A DNA stretch of 10,872 nt from an uncultured Ruaniaceae bacterium (GTDB lineage: Bacteria; Actinomycetota; Actinomycetes; Actinomycetales; Beutenbergiaceae), in NCBI GenBank assembly GCA_947251855.1, contig CAMXUZ010000356.1, positions 1 to 10,872 of the forward strand, read 5' to 3'. The notes beneath the pieces were generated by a model. The model was not told the origin of the DNA and made no database searches. It was given only the letters and a program-made list of their open reading frames with translations. Of this stretch, positions 1 to 7,900 are shown piece after piece. A program made the position numbers and the translations under genes. Position 1 is the stretch's first letter. Every line of letters begins with the position of its first letter.

Positions 1-87
1 AGCAGCGAGGATTCTGCCGTCGCGAACGAGAACTGCGCCGACCACATTGATCTGACGCTTTGCGGAACTTTCAGTCACGGAGGCCAT
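1..87 (-). CDS. Nudix hydrolase (MutT-like), N-terminal fragment
   Basis: Only the first 29 codons lie in the window; the gene continues past base 1. The start is ATG at 85-87, preceded on the minus strand by a purine-rich AAGGTGGGG stretch. The product begins MASVTESSAKR, then INVVGAVLVRDGRILAA. That second part is the usual first beta-strand pair of Nudix pyrophosphohydrolases of the MutT/CTP-pyrophosphohydrolase type, which hydrolyse (oxidised or non-canonical) nucleoside triphosphates in the cytoplasm. The Nudix box itself lies outside, so the family call rests on the N-terminal pattern alone. It lies 27 bp behind the TDT transporter gene on the same strand and may be co-transcribed with it. 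Confidence 0.6.
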   Translation of the reverse strand, partial: MASVTESSAKRQINVVGAVLVRDGRILAA

Positions 88-114
88 CGAGCCCCACCTT
101 AGTCCGGAGCGGTC

Positions 115-1170
115 TCACGGGTGGGCGACTTCGGGGCGGAACACCGTTCTGTACACATGGCGGACCATCGCAAGCCCGACGATAAACCACGCAGCTAGGG
201 CGAGCCACAGCTCAGCACTGCCGATCCACTCCACAATCGGAAGGCTATTGGCCCGCCCGAGGTAAATACCGGCGACGGCGTACATCCCCAGGGGGAAGAC
301 CATCGACCATAGGGTCGCCTCGTACACCAGGGGCACCCTATGGATCTTGTGCCGCCACCAACCGACGGCGAAGAGAACGGGGATAAGCCATGTTGCGAAA
401 TTCCAGACGACGACGGAAAGGCCCGCGACGAGCCCGCGAGTGGCATCGACCATCGGAGCTGAATCCATCTCCACGATCCGCGCACCCGCGAGCACGGTGA
501 TCGCGAGCGCTCCCATCGACACCCAGTAAGGGGCGTTGAGTTCGACCGGTTTGAGCTCCAGGAACATCATCCTCAGAGCAACAAAAACGCCCGTGGCAGC
601 ATACAAGAAGAGCCCGAGCGACCAGGAGAAGACGGCGATGATAGCGAGGCCGTGGCCCCACTTCGGGTACATCGGCTGGATCGTGGCCGCGGCGACGGCA
701 ACGGATTGGCTCGCCACCACCCAGATGAACCACGTGCCGTTCGCATGCCTGATCACGGGCCGTTCGCTCTTGCCGAGCACCGCCGTCCAGGGGATGACGT
801 ATCCGAAGATCAGCCAAGCGCTCAGCGTGACCGCGAGGAAGACGAGGGTGATGTGGTGGTAGCCAGCGCCGGCGAGCTTCGTGCCGAGCACGTTCGTTCC
901 GGCGACGTAGGTGAAGAACCCGAACGCCCTGCCCGGATCGAGAAAGTCGGCGACAACCTCGCCTCGGTGCCGAATCGTACGCACGATCGTGAGGCTCAGG
1001 AGGGTCACGAATGCGGCGATGCATAACCACAGCAGCGTCATTGACAGCGCGTGGTGGCCCGTGAGTTCCGTGCCCACCGAAAGGATGCCCGTCGCCATCA
1101 CGAGGGCGAAGTACCCGGGTGTGAGCCCCGCGACTGCGGCATCGGCTCGGGCGGGCAGCGTTGGGCTCAT
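115..1170 (-). CDS. TDT-family (SLAC1/TehA-like) membrane transporter
   Basis: This gene encodes an integral membrane transporter of the tellurite-resistance/dicarboxylate (TDT) family, which includes TehA, Mae1 and SLAC1 and carries anions or C4-dicarboxylates. From the ATG at 1168-1170 the product is 351 residues with about ten hydrophobic segments. The family opening GYFALVMATG sits at residues 19-28, about where homologues have it. Other hydrophobic stretches include LTLVFLAVTL-like and IIAVFSWSLGLFLYAAT-like segments, and the tail is basic. An in-frame GTG at 1246-1248 would add 26 non-hydrophobic residues. I prefer the ATG because the longer form would run through the promoter of the divergent gene and add nothing family-like. 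Neither start has a strong ribosome-binding site. Substrate is unknown; tellurite resistance should not be assumed from the name. The divergent operator at 1249-1270 could also affect its transcription. Confidence 0.85.
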   Translation of the reverse strand: MSPTLPARADAAVAGLTPGYFALVMATGILSVGTELTGHHALSMTLLWLCIAAFVTLLSLTIVRTIRHRGEVVADFLDPGRAFGFFTYVAGTNVLGTKLAGAGYHHITLVFLAVTLSAWLIFGYVIPWTAVLGKSERPVIRHANGTWFIWVVASQSVAVAAATIQPMYPKWGHGLAIIAVFSWSLGLFLYAATGVFVALRMMFLELKPVELNAPYWVSMGALAITVLAGARIVEMDSAPMVDATRGLVAGLSVVVWNFATWLIPVLFAVGWWRHKIHRVPLVYEATLWSMVFPLGMYAVAGIYLGRANSLPIVEWIGSAELWLALAAWFIVGLAMVRHVYRTVFRPEVAHP

Positions 1171-1232
1171 GGGGCCCACGTTAGCGAACGGGAGACTCGT
1201 TGGCTCCAGTTCATCCGTGAAGCCGACCGGAG

Positions 1233-1260
1233 TTGACTCCCGCAACACGTGTACTAGTGT
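1233..1260 (+). promoter_or_regulatory. Sigma70-type promoter for the membrane protein-gntR unit
   Basis: A -35 hexamer TTGACT (1233-1238) and a -10-like TAGTGT (1255-1260) are separated by 16 bp. Initiation would fall near 1267, leaving about 36 nt before the start at 1303. The -10 lies inside the palindrome at 1249-1270, an arrangement that suits repression by an overlapping bound protein. Prediction from sequence only. Confidence 0.55.
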
Positions 1261-1270
1261 GCTGGTACAC
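1249..1270. promoter_or_regulatory. Palindromic operator, probable GntR/YtrA-type site
   Basis: Left arm GTGTACTAG (1249-1257) and right arm CTGGTACAC (1262-1270) flank a 4-bp centre TGTG. The arms are exact inverted repeats except for one pair. It lies between divergent genes and covers the -10 of the rightward promoter. YtrA-subfamily GntR regulators are known to bind AGTGTA/TACACT-like inverted repeats upstream of their own operons, and such a regulator is the second gene of this unit. Assigning that protein to this site is inference. Confidence 0.6.
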
Positions 1271-1302
1271 CGCTACTGATTCCCGATCTGTTTGGAGTGC
1301 CT

Positions 1303-2199
1303 GTGGATCGCTTCCTTCTCTTCTATGACCTCCCCCTGGTCGGGGCGATAGCCGCGCTGGTCTGGACGCTAGTGCGCCGGCGGTTCACTCTCCTTCAACC
1401 CGGGCGTGCGGGCGCGGTCGCGATCCTCGCGGTCGCAGCACTCATCGGGCTCCGGCTTTCCCAGATGGGGTTCACCCCGCTCGTTGATCTGGTCGGTCTC
1501 TTCCCGGATCAGGTGCTTGGCAGGTTCGCCGTGCCGCTCCTTCTGGGGATTCTCGGGTGCGCGATCCTCCTGCTCACTCCACCGCTCGGTGCGCGGGGAA
1601 CGGCCGATCTCACGCGCCGGTCATTGTTCACAACTGGTCCGCGCGCGTCGCTCGTCATTGTTGCCGCCGCCCTCGCCCTGATGATCGGGGCTTCCCTGTG
1701 GGCGGGTTCGCTCTCTTCCCCGGACGAGGAAGGGCGGTATCGAACGTTCACGATCGAACCGGGTGAGTCATTGGCTGCCGGTACGGAGGTCTTTGGCTGG
1801 TACCACTCCGTGCGCTGCGCCCCGATCGTTGTGCTGCTCGTGGCGTTGTGCGTGTGGCGGCTGCGAAACATTTCCCGCGGACCCGGGGATGAGGCCGCTC
1901 GCTGGTCTGCGAACCGCGTTGCGTTGGCGATCACCGCTGGCGCTCTTCTGTTCGGCCTCGCGGAGATCATCCAATCGCTGCAGGCCGCTGCGTCGATAAA
2001 GTTCTACGCCGAAACATTCAGATTCCACTCCTCGCTCGCCGCCCTGGAAGTGCCGTTGCGGTGGGCCGTTCGGACGGTGATCACCCTCGGCTGGGCATTG
2101 TGGTTCAGCGTGCTGTTCTCCCCCGCTCCGCGGCGAACAAAAGCACTTTTGGCGGGGCCAGCGAAGACGCCCGCCTCCGCGGGAGGGAACCGCAGATGA
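1303..2199 (+). CDS. Seven-TM membrane protein of unknown family
   Basis: I do not recognise this family. The start chosen is GTG at 1303, five bases after GGAG (1294-1297); an upstream GTG at 1297 would overlap that ribosome-binding site. The 298-residue product has about seven hydrophobic segments, near residues 8-24, 36-52, 73-93, 115-134, 171-186, 206-223 and 253-272. An extracytoplasmic-looking polar loop (about 136-168, SLSSPDEEGRYRTFT region) lies between segments four and five. The tail after residue 274 is basic and Pro/Ala-rich, so probably cytoplasmic. No catalytic or ligand motif was seen. Its stop overlaps the gntR start (ATGA), so the two are translationally coupled. YtrA-type regulators usually accompany ABC exporters; here the partner is this protein, which may be an effector or sensor of the same envelope stress. 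Confidence 0.8.
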   Translation: MDRFLLFYDLPLVGAIAALVWTLVRRRFTLLQPGRAGAVAILAVAALIGLRLSQMGFTPLVDLVGLFPDQVLGRFAVPLLLGILGCAILLLTPPLGARGTADLTRRSLFTTGPRASLVIVAAALALMIGASLWAGSLSSPDEEGRYRTFTIEPGESLAAGTEVFGWYHSVRCAPIVVLLVALCVWRLRNISRGPGDEAARWSANRVALAITAGALLFGLAEIIQSLQAAASIKFYAETFRFHSSLAALEVPLRWAVRTVITLGWALWFSVLFSPAPRRTKALLAGPAKTPASAGGNRR

Positions 2200-2552
2200 G
2201 CCTTCAGATCGTGTTGCACGAGGGCCCGCCCGGGGAGCAGATCAAAGCCCAGATCCGGGGGTTCATCGCTACCAACGAGTTACCCGCGGGCACTCGGCTG
2301 CCGTCGGTGCGCCAATTGGCCCGCGATCTGGGGATCGCCGCAGGCACAGTAGCCAAGGCCTACCAGGACCTTGAAGCGCAAGGGTTGCTTTCGTCTCGGC
2401 GGGGTTCGGGAACGCGGGTGGCCGACGGCGTAACCAGGGTTCCGATCGCCGTCGTCGAACACATCCACGCGCTCGCCAAGGCCGCCAAAGAGGAGGGCGT
2501 GGGGTTAGACGACGTCGCGCATGTTCTTCACGCACTATGGGAGCAGGCGTGA
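2196..2552 (+). CDS. GntR-family transcriptional regulator, YtrA subfamily
   Basis: This is a 118-residue DNA-binding repressor. The start ATG at 2196 overlaps the preceding stop by 4 bp and has a strong GGAGGGA ribosome-binding site at 2182-2188. The winged helix-turn-helix spans about residues 11-76. It shows the GntR signature LPAGTRLPSVRQLARDLGI, then AAGTVAKAYQDLEAQGLL, then the wing SRRGSGTRV. After it only about 40 residues remain, a short helical dimerisation tail (VVEHIHALAKAAKEE and DVAHVLHALW). That length fits YtrA-type rather than FadR or HutC types, which carry large ligand domains. The likely role is autorepression of its operon through the palindrome at 1249-1270. The effector is unknown; in other YtrA systems cell-wall antibiotics are common inducers. 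Confidence 0.9.
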   Translation: MSLQIVLHEGPPGEQIKAQIRGFIATNELPAGTRLPSVRQLARDLGIAAGTVAKAYQDLEAQGLLSSRRGSGTRVADGVTRVPIAVVEHIHALAKAAKEEGVGLDDVAHVLHALWEQA

Positions 2553-2592
2553 GAACTGCGCCGCCCTCCTGCGCACAATGGTGGGCCCTTCG

Positions 2593-3498
2593 CTAGGCGG
2601 CCGCGCGGAACTCCGGCTCTGGTCGGGTAAAGAAGAGGCGACGCTCCTTGATCACGACCACGACCGAAAGGATGAGCAGGATCCCGGTCTGGATGACTTT
2701 GGAGTCCGGATCGGTCATGAACATCTCCGCGGAGAAGTTTGCTGAGATGTGGAAGATGATCGGTATCAGGATGCTGCGCCCGCAACGGAAGTACAGCCAA
2801 TTCATCAGAATGACGAACGCGATCATCGATGCGGGAAAGTTGAGCGTGTGCAGCACACCGGATTTGACGACCTCATTGTGGTAGTACCCATCGATGAACG
2901 ACAGCGGCAGGTGCCACAGCACCCAGATGACTGTGAACACCATCGAAGCAGTGAACACGCTCATTCGCCGGATGAGGGTGTCCGTTCCATAGCTATGCCA
3001 AGCGAGTTCCTCAACAACCGCGGCACCAAGCAGCGTCACCCACACCGGCATCAGTCCGGCAGAAAAGGTGTACCCATCCCGCAGCAAGAATTGGTCCGCG
3101 TCGTATCCACCTAGCAACGAAATCGCTTGCGCCAGAAGTAGACTCGCCGGCAACAGGAGGAACGCGCACACGACGTGGAACAACGGTGCGCGCTTTGGCC
3201 ACGCCATTCGGCGCCATATGTCCGTTCGCAGATTCGGTTTGTGCCATACCAATCCGATGACGACGGCGATCGGCGCGAGGAGCCCGGCGGCGGACAGCAC
3301 GAGAGTCGCCGTCAGCACAGTGGTGGTTTGGCTGGGCAGATGGCTCAGATAGGCCGCGGCAAACCAGCACGCCCACGGTATCGCTGTCGCGAGTACGTAA
3401 AAGAGCACTGGACGGTCGTATTGATACGCGATCGGATCGATCCCGCGACCTTCGGAAGTCGCAGGCCGAGGCTCGTCATTGATGCGATTTGCTGCCAC
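2593..3498 (-). CDS. CPBP-family (CAAX-like) intramembrane metalloprotease
   Basis: This is a polytopic membrane protein with the motifs of the CPBP/Abi family, which includes Rce1-type CAAX proteases and bacteriocin-immunity proteins. Counting from GTG at 3498 (301 residues), motif 1 is EELAWHSYG with glutamates 163-164, motif 2 is the WHLPLSF histidine at 196, and motif 3 is HISAN with His250 and Asn254. These residues supply the catalytic acid and metal ligands in the family. The usual motif 1 is EExxWRGxL; here His168-Ser replaces the Arg-Gly pair, so activity should not be taken for granted. About eight hydrophobic segments are present, and the tail is basic. The GTG has AGGG nine bases upstream (3508-3511); a TTG at 3507 is an alternative start. 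It is convergent with gntR (40 bp apart) and divergent from the coiled-coil gene. Its substrate is unknown. Confidence 0.85.
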   Translation of the reverse strand: MAANRINDEPRPATSEGRGIDPIAYQYDRPVLFYVLATAIPWACWFAAAYLSHLPSQTTTVLTATLVLSAAGLLAPIAVVIGLVWHKPNLRTDIWRRMAWPKRAPLFHVVCAFLLLPASLLLAQAISLLGGYDADQFLLRDGYTFSAGLMPVWVTLLGAAVVEELAWHSYGTDTLIRRMSVFTASMVFTVIWVLWHLPLSFIDGYYHNEVVKSGVLHTLNFPASMIAFVILMNWLYFRCGRSILIPIIFHISANFSAEMFMTDPDSKVIQTGILLILSVVVVIKERRLFFTRPEPEFRAAA

Positions 3499-3507
3499 GC
3501 GAGCCAA

Positions 3508-3723
3508 CCCTACAGCTGCCCACTTTCTTCGTCGAAGTTATTTTCGGGGGCGAACTGGGCAGCCTCGGGCGCCTCGCGACAGCTCGGACTTCACCTGCCC
3601 TGCCAAGGGTTGCGAAGAGTTTTCCGCAGGGCGCCACCGGTGACTGACGTTCCGAACACCAGCGCCGTAACCTTGAGGCCCGTAGCAAAGAACCGGTTCC
3701 TAGCGCAGAATGGAGGCATGTAC
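3508..3723. other. Divergent intergenic region with a 7-bp stem-loop
   Basis: About 215 bp lie between the CPBP gene and the coiled-coil gene. No convincing promoter stands out on either strand. Two structures are visible: GCCCTGC (3597-3603) pairs with GCAGGGC (3626-3632) across a 22-nt loop, and GAACCGGTTC (3690-3699) is a perfect 10-bp palindrome 24 bp before the coiled-coil start. The function of both is unknown. Open frames that cross this stretch have no protein-like character. Confidence 0.4.
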
Positions 3724-4162
3724 GTGAGTGAGGACTCGATTGTGACCATCGTCAGCGCGTTTGGTCTCCTCATTGCGCTCGGTGGCGGCTTTGCTTGGGT
3801 GGTCCAGCGAATGGACGCCTTCTCCAAGAATATGGACGCCAAGTTCGAAGTTCTCAACACCCGCATCGACGACATAGCCAAAGACGCCGCATTTTTACGT
3901 AGCGACGTCAGCACTTCCCGTGAGGACATCAGTGCATACAGACGTCGACCTCCTGCATAACGACGTCGACGCCCTTCGAAATGACGTCGATGCCCTGCGT
4001 GAAGATGTCGCTCAGATCCGCGAGGAAATCAGGACGCTCCAGCAGGATACGAAGGAGAGTCACAACGAGATGGGCGGCATCCGTCAAGAGATTTCCGAGG
4101 TAAAGATTTCTGTTGCTCGGATGGAGGGGCCGCTCCTGCGAAAATTGATCCTGCCTAACTGA
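3724..4162 (+). pseudogene. Membrane-anchored coiled-coil protein gene, frameshifted
   Basis: The start is GTG at 3724 with GGAGG at 3712-3716, seven bases upstream; the ATG at 3718 is too close to that site. The frame encodes an N-terminal transmembrane helix (IVSAFGLLIALGGGFAWVV, about residues 7-24). A coiled coil follows (MDAKFEVLNTRIDDIAK, then LRSDVSTSREDISA). It runs into a stop at 3958-3960 after 78 codons. The next frame continues the same heptads without a gap in character (DVDLLHNDVDALRNDVDALREDV, then AQIREEIRTLQ) to a stop at 4160-4162. The 21-bp period shows that 5 bp are missing near 3931-3940. Restoring them gives one 147-residue protein. The intact form would be a single-pass membrane protein with a long cytoplasmic coil; its function is unknown. 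A sequencing error cannot be excluded, and the 78-residue form could still be made. Confidence 0.65.
3904..4010 (+). repeat. 21-bp coding tandem repeat (one coiled-coil heptad per unit)
   Basis: GACGTC-like unit starts occur at 3904, 3925, 3941, 3962, 3983 and 4004. All steps are 21 bp except 3925 to 3941, which is 16 bp. The core GACGTCGA is identical at 3941, 3962 and 3983. Each unit encodes one heptad of the form DVDALRN. The short step marks the frameshift. Confidence 0.75.
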
Positions 4163-4172
4163 AAATTCACGT

Positions 4173-4189
4173 GCCTGAATGTCACAGGC
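4173..4189. terminator. Possible weak bidirectional terminator hairpin
   Basis: GCCTG (4173-4177) and CAGGC (4185-4189) can pair across a 7-nt loop in the 35-bp gap between two convergent genes. No U-tract follows on either strand, so the call rests on position and a 5-bp stem only. Confidence 0.25.
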
Positions 4190-4197
4190 CCGCTGGG

Positions 4198-4941
4198 TCA
4201 GGATTCTCGGCTGATCCGCAGCTGGAGTTCGTGTTCAAACCGTTCGGCGGCGAGCATGCTCGCGGCCGCTTGCACCACTTCATCAAATGCGTAGCTCCCC
4301 GCTGGGGAACGTGTCCGACTGAAGAGTTGTACCTGCCGCCCATCACCGCGGTTCACGGTGATCTCTTCGCCCTCGTCGAGGTTGAGCGCAGCACCAACGA
4401 GCACATCGTCTTCCTCTTGCCACGTGCGCACATTCGCTTCATCAAGGCGCACCTCGTATTCCGAGTAGGCACGTCCGTTCTGCCATTCAACGACGTCGAC
4501 GACGATCTCGTCCTGGCGGGCAAAGGCATCCGGGTTCTCGTCGTAGAACGCCCGCACTTCGCTGATGTCCAATTCATTCTTGATTCGATCTTGAATCTGC
4601 TGGGCATCTTCCTCGACCCGTTCCGCGTAATGATCCCAGACCGTGAAGGTCTGGGCTCCAAAGGCGGCGCCGTCCCCTCGCTCGTCCGCGTCCCGCGCAT
4701 AGGACTGCTCAAGCTCCGTAAATGAGAACGGTTCCTCCAAATCCCATTCCACCGCCCACTGCACAATTGCGATGTCGCGGGCGATGGACTCGCCGAGGAG
4801 GTCGGGCTCGATCCCCTCGGCGTGTTCGTGCGCCGCCTCGACCGTGGTGGCCACCGTGCTCGGTGCTGTCGTGCAGGCCGCTAAGGTAGCGGCGAGCAAC
4901 GCGGCCGCAACGATGGCCACCCTTGATCGAGATGAACTCAC
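4198..4941 (-). CDS. Lipoprotein resembling SurA/PrsA-type foldases
   Basis: The product is 247 residues, starting at GTG 4941 with an AGGCGG site upstream. Its GTGA overlap with the stop of the beta-helix gene implies translational coupling. The signal peptide ends in a lipobox LAAC with Cys23, so it is anchored on the outer face of the membrane. The mature part is acidic. A helical region (about 45-130) is followed by EVRAFYDENPDAF at 128-140, typical of the helix entering the peptidyl-prolyl isomerase region of SurA/PrsA proteins. Next come a beta-rich stretch (145-210, EIVVDVVEW and LDEGEEITV) and a final helix with AAERFEHEL. I see no clear parvulin active site. Being next to a large exported beta-helix protein suggests a dedicated chaperone, but a glycan-binding or accessory role is also possible. 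It is the last gene of the visible operon. Confidence 0.7.
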   Translation of the reverse strand: MSSSRSRVAIVAAALLAATLAACTTAPSTVATTVEAAHEHAEGIEPDLLGESIARDIAIVQWAVEWDLEEPFSFTELEQSYARDADERGDGAAFGAQTFTVWDHYAERVEEDAQQIQDRIKNELDISEVRAFYDENPDAFARQDEIVVDVVEWQNGRAYSEYEVRLDEANVRTWQEEDDVLVGAALNLDEGEEITVNRGDGRQVQLFSRTRSPAGSYAFDEVVQAAASMLAAERFEHELQLRISRES

Positions 4942-7900
4942 GCAGTCCGCCTACGGAGTGCACGCACCCCGAACGCGGCCAGGATGAGCCCGGCAGCCAG
5001 GAGCACAAGGCCCAGGGTGCCGCCGAGCCCCGTCTGAGGCATGGAATCGTCCTCCGCTCCGGGGCCAGCATCAGGATCATCGTCGCCCGGCTGCTCCCCA
5101 CCGGATCCCGGGCCCTCGGGCGTCTCGGGAGTCTCCGGGGCCTCGGGCTCCCCCGGCTCAGGCGTCTCCGGAACCTCCGGCTCCTCAGGCTCCCCCGGCT
5201 CAGGATCCTCTGGTCCAGGCGTCTCTTCATCGGCACTTTCGCGTTGGATCGCACCGATGGTGATCGCCTCATCCTCGCCCTCGGCCGGAAGCGGGTTCCC
5301 TAGGAAATCAGTGCCGTACTCGACACCAGGAACGGCGGGGAGGTTGCGCCCGGCCACGAAATCGATGCTCTCACCCTGAAGTGCCAAGTCGTGGATCTTC
5401 GTGGGCGACATATCGCGCCGGTCGGTAACCGTGCCGTCGTAATGGGCAACGAGCTCCTCGATCGAGACACCCGCTTCGTGCAGCGGTGACTCCTCCTGGG
5501 GAACATAGCCGGCGAAGTGCTCGCCGACGTTCGCCCCCGTGAGCGGCTCGCTTCCCTCGTTATCGGCCGGAGCCGAACCGACGTCGGGGAGGAGCAGGTC
5601 GCCGAGGATCGGTTGTTCCTCTTCGACCGGAGGCGTGATGCCACCGGCGTAGGCGTTGTTGAAAAGCTTCGCCTTCGTCTTCATCGTCTCCGCCTCGCCC
5701 ACGTAGAAGGTCTGGCCTTCCGGGTAGTGGAAGATGTTGTTGAAGATGAACACTTCCCGATTGCCGGTTCCTGCCCCGGAATTGGCGAGGTCGAGAACCC
5801 CGCCACGCGGACCCTGCAGGGTGGTTTCGGAGTAGATCGTGTTGTTGTAGATCATCGTCCCGGCCGGGGTTCCCCGCGCGAACTCGAAGGTCTTATCCGC
5901 GTCGTTCTGACTGATGTTGTACCGCACCGTAGGTGCCGTGTGCGGGAAGCCGTTCATGATGAGCATGAACCCTCCCTCATTGTTGTGGGAGTAGTTGTAC
6001 TGCATCACGGAGTACGACGAGACATGGTCAGTATCCAAGCCCTGGCCATCCTGCACCCCATGGGTGTTGGACACCTCGTTGTATTGGATAACCGTGTTCG
6101 TCGTTTGGAAGGGCCAGATCCCGGCGTTGTATCCCGTGTTCTGGTACCGGGCATGGCGGGCGAGGTTGTGCTCCACCAGTGCGCCATCCGTATCGCGAAC
6201 CGTAATCGCGTCCCCACCGAGATAACGCAGCTGGTTATCTCGCACCACCACTCCAGTGGAGGGGTACCAATTCAGTGGAGTCTGCGGATCGTTCACCAGG
6301 GACTGGTTCGACCACGCCGAGCTCACGAGCTTGATCCCCGAACGGTCGACGCGCTCGATGGTGTTGCCTTCGATGAGCACGTCGTGGAATTTGGTGGGCA
6401 CCCCGTGGAGCTCCCCGTCGTCAATATTGGCTTTGACGTCGAAGAAGATCCCTCCGTTCCACTTCGCATCCAGGTTCCCGTTGACGCTGTGAACGTACAG
6501 ATCCCGAACGGTGATCCCGTGGACGACGCCGAAGTCACGCGCGGAGACGTTGACGGCGCGCAGGTTCTTGTTCCGGTTCGTGTTTTCATTCAGCCCGAAA
6601 CTGGTACCGAACCCGGGGTCGAGGTTGGTGATCTCCAGGCCGGAAACGGTGACGTATTCCTGGTTGTGCAACGTGAGCACGTTCTCGACCTCGCCCGCGC
6701 CATTGAGGCGGGGGCGGTCTCCTTCGCCGTAGGTTCCGACGTCGATCGGGGCCCCCGCCGTTCCCGACCCTTCGAAGGCGAATCTCGCCTCGGCGCCGTC
6801 GAACACGCTCCCGTTCTTGAGGAGGATCTCATCGCCCGGGTAGAAGCGCCGGTCAAGGCTCGCCAATGTGGCCCACGCGTCCTCCGGCGAGGTTCCACTG
6901 CGTTCATCATCACCGCTGGCGGAGTCGATGTAATAGGTCGTTGCCTCGCGCTGAACGGGAGAAAAGTCTGCAACGAGAGTGAGGTCGCCCTCGGCATCAG
7001 GGTCAATCACGAGCTCGTTGCCGTCGAGTTCCTCACCGTCCAACGACACGCCGGCGAGTTCGTATCCGCCTTTCGGGTAGACCTGCCAGGAGAGGCTCTC
7101 CCCGGCCGCAATGGTCGCCTGCGAGAGTTCCACTGCGCCGCCGAGGCGATCCTCGTCCGCCTCGCCGTCGATCGTCGTCACGACGTCGACGTTGACCGTC
7201 ACGGGTGTGCGGGCGACGACGACGTTGTCGAATGCGACGGGCGCTCCCGCCGTCATGTTGATGAGCCCGAACGCCGGCGAAGTTCCCGACCAGTCGGCGC
7301 GATCCCGTTCGCCGTCGTCCTCGTTGGTGTATGACAGCACCGGGCTGTTATTGGCGGTGACCGAGACCGTTTCCCCGCTCACGTCGATGCGGAACTCGCG
7401 CGGGGTCTGATCAAACTGGTAGAGCGCACTGGCGAGTTCCACGTTCGCACCGGCGCCGTCGAGTCGGCGCAGCAGTGCTTTGCTGCCGTTGAGCGCGAGG
7501 ACGTATCGGTTATCGAAACCGTCGGCGCGGAACGCGATCTGGGTGGTCCCGGGGGTGGCGTTGACCTTGCGGGCGTCGAAGGTGATCGAGTAGTCCTCAA
7601 GGGCGCCTAATTCGGCGTTCTCGACGAGGGCGTGGACGGGCCCCTCGCTTGGGTCCAGGTGCAGCTGCCCCTCGTCGATGTACACATCATCCCCGCCGTG
7701 GAGGTCGTATTGCCCGTGGTCGTTGAGGTCACCTGAGAAGTAGTCCTTGAACACGACGTTGGGGTCTTCCGGTTCGGTGATGAACTTCGCGATGATGATC
7801 ACGCTGCCGGTAATATCGTCGAGCTCGAATTGGTGATCGGTGATGGTGAGCAGACCGTCGGTGCTCGTCTCGGTATCCGCCCGAAGCGATTCGTACCCGT

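Noticed and set aside
2553..2592. Terminator between the convergent gntR and CPBP genes
   Set aside because: Only a 5-bp TGCGC/GCGCA pairing without a T-tract is present, too weak to call.
3175..3717. Plus-strand open frame leading into the coiled-coil gene
   Set aside because: Most of it is antisense to the CPBP gene. The GGAGG site at 3712-3716 sets the true start at 3724.
3904..4010. Short regular repeats as a possible CRISPR array
   Set aside because: The 21-bp units are contiguous without spacers and encode coiled-coil heptads in frame.
3920..4162. Independent small gene starting at GTG 3920
   Set aside because: There is no ribosome-binding site, it begins inside the upstream coil, and the repeat phase shows it is the continuation of the gene at 3724 after a deletion.
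5517..7334. 605-codon open frame on the plus strand, opposite the beta-helix gene
   Set aside because: It is antisense to a well-supported gene, and its translation is Arg/Val-rich without domains or membrane logic. Long antisense frames are common in high-GC coding DNA.
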